Positions 49,750 to 58,324 of a DNA stretch of 64,000 bases are shown here, in pieces. Position 1 is the stretch's first letter. Each line of letters begins with the position of its first letter. Made by a program: the position numbers and the translations under genes. Origin of the DNA: Bacteroidales bacterium (GTDB lineage: Bacteria > Bacteroidota > Bacteroidia > Bacteroidales > F082); assembly GCA_030690365.1 (NCBI GenBank), contig JAUYGX010000079.1:1-64000 (forward strand). The letters run 5' to 3'. A model generated the notes under the pieces. That model was not told where the DNA came from. It worked only from the letters and a program-made list of their open reading frames with translations, and made no database searches.

Positions 49750-51822
49750 ATGATAAAGCAACTCATCTTTCTGATCGTATTGTTGATTACCCTAACCGTG
49801 TTTGCTTACTCGATGATGCGGTATTTCAGGTACTTTAAATTCACCAAAAAATACCCGATCCACGATTTCGGCAAACGGCTGTGGATCACCATTAAGATTG
49901 CGTTCCTTCAGCAAAAGATCTTACGGCGACCCGTGGTGGGCCTTATGCATTCTATGGTTTGGTGGGGCTTTATCGTCATTTTATTTGGCAGCATCGAAAT
50001 GGTAATCGATGGCCTCTTCGGCACCGAAAAAATCCTCTTTTCACTAGGACCTGTGTACAATTTCCTGATGGCATCGGGCGATGTTTTTGGATTGGTCATT
50101 GCCCTGGCGATACTGGCCTTCCTGTTCCGCAGGCTGCTTATGCACATCAAGCGGTTTTATGGTCCCGAGATGAAACCCGTTTCAAAAGCCGACGCCAATC
50201 TGGCCCTGATCATCATCCTGGTGCTGATGATCAGTCTTTTGGGGATGAACACTTTTTATGTAGCCTGGTCAACAAGAGTAGGCGGTGAAGTTTTGGGAGT
50301 TTATCCGGTAAGTCAGTATCTGGCTGGTTTCTTCAAAAACATGGTCCCTGCCGAATCGCAGTTGCTGTATCAAATCAACTGGTGGACCCACATCGTCCTG
50401 ATTTTCATCTTTGCCAACATTCTCCCCTATTCCAAACATTTCCACGTGTTTATGTCGGTTCCCAATGTGTTTGTCAGCAAGATAAAACCACTGGGAACCA
50501 TCGACAACATGGAAAATATCACCAAAGAGGTGAAATTGATGTTGAATCCGGATACCGCTTTCGCGGAAGCGACCGAAGAAGATGGCGAGCCCGAACGATT
50601 TGGGGCCAAAGATGTTCAGGACCTCAACTGGGTGAACTACCTCAACTCTCTGTCGTGTACCGAATGCGGGCGTTGTACCTCGGTTTGTCCGGCCAACATC
50701 ACCGGCAAACTGCTTTCACCCCGCAAAATCATGATGGACACCCGTGCCAGGATGAAAGAAAAAGGTCCGGGAATGCTCAAGGAAGGTGTTGGCTTCGACG
50801 ATGGAAGATCGCTCCTCACCACTTTTATAACTGAAGAGGAACTCTGGGCCTGTACCATGTGCAATGCCTGTGTCCAGGAATGCCCGGTAAACATTAACCA
50901 ACCAGCCATCATCCTCGATATGCGCCGCTATCTGGTGATGGAAGAATCCAAAGCTCCCTCCGGGTTGAACAGCATGTTTGCCAACATCGAAAACAACGGT
51001 GCTCCCTGGCAGTTTTCAGCCGAAGACCGTATGAACTGGGCCGAAGGTCTGGAAGTCCCGCTGATAGCCGACAAAACCGAAAAACCTGAATTCCTTTTGT
51101 GGGTGAGTTCAGCCGGCGCCTTCGACGACCGCTACAAGAAAGTGATGCGCGCTTTTGTGGGCATCCTCAATCACCTCAAAGTGGACTATGCCGTGCTGGG
51201 AGTTGAAGAATCCGACAGTGGTGATGTAGCCCGCCGGACAGGAAACGAGATGCTGTTCCAGATGCAAGCCCTCACCAACATCGAAGTCCTTAATAGCTAC
51301 GAGGTGAAAAAAATCCTCACCTGCGATCCCCACGATTTCAACACCCTGAAAAATGAATATGGCGACCTGGGCGGACATTATGAGGTAACCCACCACTCTC
51401 AGTTCCTGCAACAGATGATCGATTCCGGAAAAATCAATCCTATTCAGGGAGATCTGGCCAATAAAAAAATTACTTACCACGATCCTTGTTATTTAGGTCG
51501 TGCCAACGGTGAATACGAAGCTCCCCGTTCGGTTCTCAATGCCATTCCATCCACAAAAACAGAAATGAAACGGAACAAAAGTTTTGGCCTGTGCTGCGGT
51601 GCCGGTGGCGGACAAATGTTTAAAGAAGCAGAAAAAGGCACCAAAGAAGTCTTTATCGAACGTACCGAAGAAGCGCTGGCCACAGGTTGCGATATCATCG
51701 CCACCGCCTGCCCGTTCTGCATGACCATGATGACCGATGGCATCAAATACAAAAACAAGGAAGAGTCGGTGAAGAACTACGACATTGCCGAACTGGTGAG
51801 CATGGGGTTGGGATTGGGGTAG
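49750..51822 (+). CDS. Membrane Fe-S oxidoreductase (heterodisulfide-reductase-like, CCG domains)
   Basis: A 690-residue protein with about five N-terminal helices (1-240; MVWWGFIVILFGSIEM, HIVLIFIFANILPYSKHFH) like the NarI/HdrE-type haem-binding membrane subunit. A ferredoxin part follows with two [4Fe-4S] motifs (CTECGRCTSVCP and CTMCNACVQECP). Two CCG-type cysteine-rich domains end it (THHSQFLQQ ... DPCYLGR ... CCGAGGGQMF; ACPFCMTMM). Proteins of this type are found with acyl-CoA dehydrogenase and Etf genes, and I infer it passes electrons from acyl-CoA oxidation to the quinone pool. It is the last gene of the locus. Confidence 0.85.
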   Translation: MIKQLIFLIVLLITLTVFAYSMMRYFRYFKFTKKYPIHDFGKRLWITIKIAFLQQKILRRPVVGLMHSMVWWGFIVILFGSIEMVIDGLFGTEKILFSLGPVYNFLMASGDVFGLVIALAILAFLFRRLLMHIKRFYGPEMKPVSKADANLALIIILVLMISLLGMNTFYVAWSTRVGGEVLGVYPVSQYLAGFFKNMVPAESQLLYQINWWTHIVLIFIFANILPYSKHFHVFMSVPNVFVSKIKPLGTIDNMENITKEVKLMLNPDTAFAEATEEDGEPERFGAKDVQDLNWVNYLNSLSCTECGRCTSVCPANITGKLLSPRKIMMDTRARMKEKGPGMLKEGVGFDDGRSLLTTFITEEELWACTMCNACVQECPVNINQPAIILDMRRYLVMEESKAPSGLNSMFANIENNGAPWQFSAEDRMNWAEGLEVPLIADKTEKPEFLLWVSSAGAFDDRYKKVMRAFVGILNHLKVDYAVLGVEESDSGDVARRTGNEMLFQMQALTNIEVLNSYEVKKILTCDPHDFNTLKNEYGDLGGHYEVTHHSQFLQQMIDSGKINPIQGDLANKKITYHDPCYLGRANGEYEAPRSVLNAIPSTKTEMKRNKSFGLCCGAGGGQMFKEAEKGTKEVFIERTEEALATGCDIIATACPFCMTMMTDGIKYKNKEESVKNYDIAELVSMGLGLG

Positions 51823-52199
51823 AGTATGTGCTGATCTGGTGGTTACTTTTCAATGTATGATATTTCAAGTACTTGCTTATCTGATGTCCTGACTTCGACA
51901 CTGGGACACCCAAATTTACGATAAGCTTCCGAGAATTCAATATTTGAAATCATTTCATATTTTTTTGTTGATTATGCGATTCTTAAGCACTTAAAACAAG
52001 CCGAGACACATGTTGTCGAAGTCAGGAAAAAATGACAAGGTGCAGCGCACAACCCAGGAATAAATTCCAGGGTTACAATATCGGCCATACCTGACGGTAT
52101 TGGATGCTCATTAAAAGTGGATTGTCATTCCGACTGAGCGGACGCCAGGAGCGAACGGAGGAATCTACTCTTACCTCCTGACTTCGACACTGGGACTCC
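51823..52199. other. Repeat-bearing intergenic region before IS remnants
   Basis: Contains two direct copies of a 21-bp sequence beginning TCCTGACTTCGACACTGG (51887-51907 and 52176-52196), an inverted partial copy (GTCGAAGTCAGGA near 52014-52026) and a repeat of the CATTCCGACTGAGCGGAC type (about 52124-52165) common between genes in Bacteroidota. No gene is seen. Confidence 0.6.
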
Positions 52200-52619
52200 C
52201 TAAAAGTTTTTCCAAAAATTTTCATCGAATAGCATGGCAATTGACCTATGCCTTGTAGTTAGAAGCATTGTCTTTGTCAAGGTATTCCCGCTAACTGGCA
52301 AGTTGATTTTTATCGTGGTAATCGTTTTTGCAATACCCAAAACCTTGTCTACACTCATGTTTATGCGATTTATTTTCAACACTCTTTCGAGCTCCTTGTA
52401 AACCTTGTATGCCACAAAACAGATACAGACATGGGCTTCAATCCTTTTTGGGGTAAAATGGAACATCGGTCTCATTTCAATCGTCCCCTTGGTGATACTG
52501 AATGCCCTTTCGACTGACCATAAGCCGCTGTATTGCTCATATACTTCTTTTGCAGCAAGATCAGTATTGGTCAGATATCCCTTGAGCCCATCCCATTTCT
52601 CATCCTGTTCGATCCTGCC
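52200..52619 (-). pseudogene. IS1634-type transposase, C-terminal fragment
   Basis: An open minus-strand frame without its own start, reading GRIEQDEKWDGLKGYL, LAAKEVYEQYSGLWSVERAF, TKGTIEMRPMFHF and RIEAHVCICFVAYKVYKEL. These are the C-terminal DDE-domain blocks of IS1634/IS4-group transposases, including the last acidic residue region (SVERAF). About 300 N-terminal residues are missing. The fragment joins an IS630 fragment at about 52615-52620 through the short shared sequence GGGCAGG. It cannot be active. Confidence 0.8.
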
Positions 52620-53246
52620 CTGGTTTCATTGGGGTTGAAAGCCGCGCATCCGATATTAATTGTTTTGGGGATTCATCCATGCAAACTACTGGATTACAAT
52701 CATCATATGGTCTTTTATAAACATCAAGCACTTGCTCCATGTTTGCTACAAACTCGCTGTTAGATTCTGGTGGAATTACCCAACCCTTTACTTTCCAAGG
52801 CTTAAGTTCATTTTTTTTAAAACATTACCGACAGAAACATAGGAAATGCTCTCTACATATTGTAATTCAACCATCTTGTCAGCTAATAACCTTAAAGACC
52901 ATTTTGCAAATCCAGTAGGCGGCTCACTACAGCAGAGCTTAACTAACTTTGCCTCTACATCCCCATCAATTTTTACATCATATATGCGGGAACTTGGCCT
53001 ACGTTCCAAAACCGCTTCAAATCCTTCTTCGACAAATTTTTTCTTTACACGGTCAATGGTGCGCATGCCAATTTTTAAAACCTTGCTAATTTGCTCGTTA
53101 GTAACTTTTTCAGCATATTCTCCCTCATCACAGTTTAACAAAATGTATGCGCCACGAAACGTTTGAGATGTATGCGACCCTTTGTTTATGATTGCCATAA
53201 GATCTTTGACCTCTTCCTGACTTAATTTTACAGTGTATCTTACCAT
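52615..53246 (-). pseudogene. IS630-type transposase, truncated
   Basis: Two minus-strand frames together give an IS630 transposase lacking its C-terminus. The first (52788-53246, MVRYTVKLSQEEVKDL) is the helix-turn-helix part. The second, in the -1 frame, continues KNELKPWKVKGWVIPP, YKRPYDDCNPVVCMDE and QLISDARLSTPMKPG. The shift lies at a run of eight A (minus strand; 52811-52818), a slippery sequence that in some IS630 elements supports programmed -1 frameshifting. The first catalytic Asp (CMDE) is present, but the remaining DDE residues are lost where the IS1634 fragment begins. Confidence 0.82.
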
Positions 53247-53312
53247 CGTTTTTCAACAAAGATACAAATAATTACGTCATATTATACTTAACTTAACACT
53301 AGTTCTTAATTT

Positions 53313-55367
53313 TTAGAATTGCAAAATTTCCTTTGAAGACAGATTCGCGTCAATATCTTCCTCATAAAACCAAATTTCTCTTAGCTTTCTGTCGATTAAT
53401 AGTTGTATCTGATCTCCTTTGAAAGGTGAATCGATTTGCGATGAATTTCCATAGCTTAGTATGCCTTTGGCTTTTATTTGTTTGCCAAATTCTACTACCG
53501 AAGTATAAGCGGATCCGCCTAGCAGGGTATATGTTGTTTTTGACATCGGACGGTAAAATCCGGCATTGAAACTTCCCAATTCGCTCAAACCTAATCCGCC
53601 ATTATAAGATTTGTCGGCATAATTTATTTGATAAACTTCACCCATGGTAACATCAAGTCTTCCATATTTTTGCATCGTAATTTCTGCAACTTTCAATAAT
53701 TTTTTCTTTGCTTCTTCCGAAAGGGTATTAGGAGTGTTTAAAGCATCAACCGGGTTGAAATCTACAATAAAAATATCCATCTTTCTTGTCGCAAAATACC
53801 AATTCGTAAAGAGTACAGCCCCAACACTCTCAGTATCCAATTTCCTATCCCATTTTTTTAGTACCACAGCTGCCTGGTTCAGCAATGATTCATCAGAATT
53901 TTCAGCATAACTTACCAATTCATCTACTGTTCTATCTGCTAATTCTGAGTAAGTGGATGATTGCATTTTTATAATTTCATCAAAACTCAGTTTGGGTTCA
54001 CTTAGTATCATTTTAATGGAACGCCTGCTTCTGTAATCGAAGTTTGCAAAAGGTTGGCCAGTAATGTAGGAAGGATAATCTTTGGGTTCAGCAACAAATG
54101 GATAAGTACTGGTCCAGGGTCCATTGTTTGAATTGGCCACAAAGCCAGATGTTGGATTCTGAATTTTTGGCAAATCGTAATATGCTACATATTCTTTTAC
54201 TAGTGCCCCAGGTTTTGTGGATGGAATAACTCCAGACCAATCTTGCAAAGTACCATTCGGGCGTTTAGGAAGTATTCCGTTGTATAAATAGAATATTTCG
54301 CCTTGTTTATCGGCATAAATCAAATTTTGCAAAGGTAGCTGAAGCATTTCCATAGCTGACTGAAACTCCCTCAGGTTTTTAGATTTTGCCATGTCGTAAA
54401 ACTGCTTCAAAAAATATGGACGGTCTAAACCTGACAGTCTTAAGGCAAGTGCTTTTCCATTTTTTTCTTCAATAATTAATCCGAAATCCGAGTTTTTAAC
54501 CTGAATGCTTTGTGTAATAATAGAATCTCCCTGTTTGATTTTTAGTATTTCAGAACGAATATCCAGTGGTTTCCAGTTGCCATCAACCAAATATGAATCG
54601 TTCTTGATTTCTATTTCAATTAAATCCATGGCATCAGCCTGATTGAAGGTAAGTCCCCAACCTAAATGCTCGTTAAACCCCATTGCAATTGAAGGGACTC
54701 CAAGTAATGAGATGCCATAAATATTGAAATGATCACTCTTCAGATGTGCTTCAAAAAACAAATAATCGTCGAACCAAGGCGGGTGCGGTTGGATAAGCAA
54801 CAACGAATTGCCACTTTCTGATTTTGAAGGAGCAATGGCCCATGCGTTTGAACCTGCATTTTTCCATTCCGATACCTGAGGTTGCATAGCAAATGCACCC
54901 ACCATTAAATGATAACTAACCTGAAGTTTAGCCAGTGGATCGATTTCCCTTATAGGCAGTACTATTTTTAATTCCTCCTTTATTGCTTCGGGATGGGTTC
55001 TGCAATAATCGTTCATCCCGGCTACAAATGAAGTGAGATTGAGTCTCATGTCATCTGATTGTGCCTCAAACCACATTACCGCTCGATTTGGAATATCAAG
55101 CTTACTAATCAATTGATCGCTTTCCAGATTCTGGTCTCCTCCCCAATATTCCGCCGACTGTCCCCTTGATTTTCCAAACTCTTTTAGAATCATGTTGGCA
55201 TGGGCTTCCATTTGAGCCCATCCGAAACCATAATAAACATCTGCATCCGATTTACCTGAGGTATGAGGCACGCCCCAGTTATCCCATTTTATTTCTGTGC
55301 GCCCTTTTTCCTGCGCATATACTAAGCTGCTTAAGAAAACAGCGAATATGATTCCTAATTTTCTCAT
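53313..55367 (-). CDS. Secreted penicillin acylase family protein
   Basis: A 684-residue Ntn-hydrolase with signal peptide MRKLGIIFAVFLSSLVYAQ. In this family the precursor cuts itself, exposing a Ser at the start of the beta chain. Here the motif AGSNAWAIAP places it at Ser173, with Asn174 next. The alpha part has WGVPHTSGKSDADVYYGFGWAQ, and the beta part has MGFNEHLGWGLTFN and a later FVANSNNGPW block. Substrates in the family range from beta-lactams to acyl-homoserine lactones, so quorum-signal breakdown is possible but unproven. It ends a minus-strand run with a DUF1579-like gene and the NHL genes. Confidence 0.9.
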   Translation of the reverse strand: MRKLGIIFAVFLSSLVYAQEKGRTEIKWDNWGVPHTSGKSDADVYYGFGWAQMEAHANMILKEFGKSRGQSAEYWGGDQNLESDQLISKLDIPNRAVMWFEAQSDDMRLNLTSFVAGMNDYCRTHPEAIKEELKIVLPIREIDPLAKLQVSYHLMVGAFAMQPQVSEWKNAGSNAWAIAPSKSESGNSLLLIQPHPPWFDDYLFFEAHLKSDHFNIYGISLLGVPSIAMGFNEHLGWGLTFNQADAMDLIEIEIKNDSYLVDGNWKPLDIRSEILKIKQGDSIITQSIQVKNSDFGLIIEEKNGKALALRLSGLDRPYFLKQFYDMAKSKNLREFQSAMEMLQLPLQNLIYADKQGEIFYLYNGILPKRPNGTLQDWSGVIPSTKPGALVKEYVAYYDLPKIQNPTSGFVANSNNGPWTSTYPFVAEPKDYPSYITGQPFANFDYRSRRSIKMILSEPKLSFDEIIKMQSSTYSELADRTVDELVSYAENSDESLLNQAAVVLKKWDRKLDTESVGAVLFTNWYFATRKMDIFIVDFNPVDALNTPNTLSEEAKKKLLKVAEITMQKYGRLDVTMGEVYQINYADKSYNGGLGLSELGSFNAGFYRPMSKTTYTLLGGSAYTSVVEFGKQIKAKGILSYGNSSQIDSPFKGDQIQLLIDRKLREIWFYEEDIDANLSSKEILQF

Positions 55368-55427
55368 TTTATTTACTAGTTAACTTTTGTAACACTCATT
55401 TTATATACAAGAATCCATGTTTTCATT

Positions 55428-55802
55428 TTATCCATTTACTATACTGGAAGTAAAATCATGCCAGCGTTGGGCAGTTGCATTTAAAAATAGGGCTTCCCAT
55501 TGTTTTGAAGTGGTATTGAATGTTCTGATATCAGTTGAAAAAAAACTATTCGTATTTGTAAATTGCGATTGGAAGGTTTTGTGGTCTTCCAAAAACTTTC
55601 CTTTAATTGTACCTATCGCTTCTAATTTTGTAAAAGTCCCATCTTCTTGCCTCATTTCCATTTCAGATTTCCATTCTCCACGGTAATATTCAAATTGAGA
55701 AAGTTCCGGGATAGACTTGTCTGCATAGCCATAATTTGATTCTGACTGTGAGAACATAGTATAATAAAAAGAGAGAAGTAGGCATGTAGTAAATAATTTC
55801 AT
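55428..55802 (-). CDS. Shortened DUF1579-like secreted protein
   Basis: A 124-residue protein with a signal peptide (MKLFTTCLLLSFYYTMFSQ). The barrel-like pattern FEYYRGEWKSEMEMR, TIKGKFLEDHKTFQSQF, DIRTFNTTSKQWEALFLN resembles the DUF1579 lipocalin-like family. Those are usually about 160-190 residues; this frame stops in what should be a strand (FTSSIVNG), so it may have lost its C-terminus. No match to the missing part was found in the next 60 bp. It sits between the penicillin acylase and NHL genes. Confidence 0.6.
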   Translation of the reverse strand: MKLFTTCLLLSFYYTMFSQSESNYGYADKSIPELSQFEYYRGEWKSEMEMRQEDGTFTKLEAIGTIKGKFLEDHKTFQSQFTNTNSFFSTDIRTFNTTSKQWEALFLNATAQRWHDFTSSIVNG

Positions 55803-55905
55803 TTTATTGGTGTTTTTTTAAATTTCAATTGCTGCTTTTGTCTCTGTATTTGACTCGGCGTGGTTTATTGTCACTGGCAGATACATGCACTCAGGCTATA
55901 GGTGG

Positions 55906-57048
55906 CTATCTTTTTAACAGCATTTTTTTAGTTTCAACAAATTTATTTGTAGCAAGTTGATAAAAATAAAATCCGTCTGGAATATTTTTAGCACTGAATA
56001 ACACGCTGTGATTTCCAGCATTTAACGTATTATTGATAAGTTGCTCTACCTTTTTGCCCTGCAAATCGTAAATGGAAAGTGAAACAAATGCTTCCTCATT
56101 TAAAGTAAAATGGATGCTTGTAGTTAAGTAAAATGGATTTGGAGCAATATGAATAGATTGGATAGGCTTCTTAACTTTTTCTGAAAGGGAGGTTACAGTC
56201 AAATCGATTTTTTGAAGATAATTGGCACTGGACAAACCTTTTGCCACAAAAAACTCCAGACCATCTGGAGAAATGCAAATTCCATCTGGATTTGAGAACT
56301 GAGCCTCGTCCAATGTGCCTCCCTGATGGCCATTAATACCTGAGCCGGCAAAAACAGACACCTGACCGGTGGTATCCACTGAAAACACCTTGTTCCCAGC
56401 CAGCGAGTTAACATACAGAAGGCCGGCATGATATTTCATGTGGCCGGTCTTCCAGGTTCCTGAAACAGGAATTGTTGCCAGAATCGTGCTATTCATGTTT
56501 GGGCTAACTTTAATAATATTTCCATTGTTGAAGTTGGCCACATACATATTGTCTTGTTCATCCAACGCTATTCCACCGGGATTGATAAGCGGCTCACCTG
56601 AAAAAATAATGGTGGCTACTCCGGCAGTATCTATTTTAGTAATGAAACCTGAACCATTATTCATGTTGTGCGTTACGAAAATATTCTCGTTTTCATCCAT
56701 CGTCATTGGCCCAGGCCCGGGCTGAATATTCACATAGGTTGATACCAATCCCATAGGAGTTACTTCTGAAATCCGGGCACTGTTCCATTCGGAAACGTAG
56801 AAATTCCCATTGGACCTTCTCACTAAATCTATGGGGCCTGACAAACCACTTGCATAGATGGTAATTGAGCCATCAGGAAGGATCTTAAAAAGATAAGACC
56901 CCGACCAGCCCTCAACAACATAAAGCGTATCGTTATCTGGAAATAAGCCATCCGTATTGATTGAAGTGCTTAAATTGAAATCAGTAACCTGGGAATAAAT
57001 TTTGCTCATTAGAATAATGAATACGACAAGTGCAAGCATCTGTTTCAT
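55906..57048 (-). CDS. Secreted NHL-repeat protein with T9SS domain (copy 1)
   Basis: A 380-residue exported protein: signal peptide (1-20), then about six NHL/SMP-30-type propeller repeats (LSGPIDLVRRSNGNFYVSEW, GGIALDEQDNMYVANFNNG, NPDGICISPDGLEFFVAKG). A T9SS type A sorting domain follows (IAPNPFYLTTSIHFTLNEE, GKKVEQLINNTL, then a KKMLLKR end). It is the last of three tandem paralogues. Its sorting domain is almost identical at DNA level to that of copy 2, while the propellers differ much more. NHL propellers bind ligands or partners; no enzyme residues are seen. Confidence 0.85.
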   Translation of the reverse strand: MKQMLALVVFIILMSKIYSQVTDFNLSTSINTDGLFPDNDTLYVVEGWSGSYLFKILPDGSITIYASGLSGPIDLVRRSNGNFYVSEWNSARISEVTPMGLVSTYVNIQPGPGPMTMDENENIFVTHNMNNGSGFITKIDTAGVATIIFSGEPLINPGGIALDEQDNMYVANFNNGNIIKVSPNMNSTILATIPVSGTWKTGHMKYHAGLLYVNSLAGNKVFSVDTTGQVSVFAGSGINGHQGGTLDEAQFSNPDGICISPDGLEFFVAKGLSSANYLQKIDLTVTSLSEKVKKPIQSIHIAPNPFYLTTSIHFTLNEEAFVSLSIYDLQGKKVEQLINNTLNAGNHSVLFSAKNIPDGFYFYQLATNKFVETKKMLLKR

Positions 57049-57160
57049 AGCGGTTTAAGTTATAGATTGTTTTATGGTGATTATTTAAAAATGGTTTAAT
57101 TATAAAGCAGATTTTCAATGCTTTATGATTTTTTACTTTTTTTCAGTTTGGTTTTGCAGG

Positions 57161-58312
57161 TTATCGTTGGAGCAACATTTTTTTAGTTTCAACAAATTTA
57201 TTTGTAGCAAGTTGATAAAAATAAAATCCCGCTGTAATATTGTTAGCGCTGAATAACACGCTGTGATTACCTGCACTTAATGTAGTATTGATAAGTTGCT
57301 CTACCTTTTTGCCCTGCAAATCATATACAGTAAGCGTAACGAAATCTTCTTCATTTAAAGTAAAATGGATGCTTGTAGTTAAGTAAAATGGATTTGGGAA
57401 GTTTTGTTGAAGACTATTCTTGTTATGTACTTCTTTTGTACCGTCAATACCCGTGACGTTGCTCAAATCTATCATGCGTATCTTGCCAAGTTTTCCGTCG
57501 AGGATATAGAGTGTGTCTCCGATTTTGCTAATAGCGCAACTATTGGGAAAGTTAAACTGGGCTTCCAACAATTGGCCATCGACTATCTGATTGCCACCTG
57601 TTCCTGCATAATGTTCTTCCTCACCATTAAGTGTGTTTACCCGGTAGATTTTTCTCAGATTTGGGCTTGGGAGATACACATAATTATCAGCGTAAACAAT
57701 CTGGTTAATATTGGCTCCTGAAACCGAACTGAAATTGGAGATATTCTGGTTTGTATCTACCTCAAACACATTCCCGCCCGTTAAATTGGTTACATACATT
57801 ACATGGTTTTCATCCATTGTAATACCAACGGCATCTTTAATCCCTGAGCCAAAAGCAACTACCTCCGAATTTCCGTTTAAGTCGAATTTGAGTACGGTTT
57901 TGCCATTCCCGCTGAAATTTGCTCCGTATAAAGTAACGAAAATCTCATCTTCATCACTCACCATCAGTCCTGCCGGGCCATCCAATCCAGTGGCAAATTC
58001 GGTGACTACACCTTCGGGTGTAACTTTACTGATAGAATTACCAGAATAATTTGAAACGTAAAGATTTTCTTGCGAATCAAAGCCCATTCCCACCGGGCCT
58101 GGCAATCCGGTCACATAGTCAGAAACAACACCTTCAGAGGTAATTTTTAGGATATTATCTTTGTTATAACCTCCCGAGACCAATACATTACCATTGGGTG
58201 CAACAATCATCCCATCACCGAAATTCGTTTGTATTGTAGCAATTGTAGTTACGCTTTGTGCAAATAATTGTGGAATTAAGCTGCAAAGCAGCATTGTGAT
58301 TATATATTTCAT
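57161..58312 (-). CDS. Secreted NHL-repeat protein with T9SS domain (copy 2)
   Basis: A 383-residue paralogue: signal peptide MKYIITMLLCSLIPQLFAQ, NHL repeats (LPGPVGMGFDSQENLYVSNY, LDGPAGLMVSDEDEIFVTLY, DAVGITMDENHVMYVTNLTGG) and a T9SS type A domain beginning NFPNPFYLTTSIHFTLNEE. It lies 12 bp downstream of copy 3, so the two share a transcript. The C-terminal 75 codons (57176-57399) are nearly the same as those of copy 1. Confidence 0.86.
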   Translation of the reverse strand: MKYIITMLLCSLIPQLFAQSVTTIATIQTNFGDGMIVAPNGNVLVSGGYNKDNILKITSEGVVSDYVTGLPGPVGMGFDSQENLYVSNYSGNSISKVTPEGVVTEFATGLDGPAGLMVSDEDEIFVTLYGANFSGNGKTVLKFDLNGNSEVVAFGSGIKDAVGITMDENHVMYVTNLTGGNVFEVDTNQNISNFSSVSGANINQIVYADNYVYLPSPNLRKIYRVNTLNGEEEHYAGTGGNQIVDGQLLEAQFNFPNSCAISKIGDTLYILDGKLGKIRMIDLSNVTGIDGTKEVHNKNSLQQNFPNPFYLTTSIHFTLNEEDFVTLTVYDLQGKKVEQLINTTLSAGNHSVLFSANNITAGFYFYQLATNKFVETKKMLLQR

Positions 58313-58324
58313 GTTTTTTCTTTT

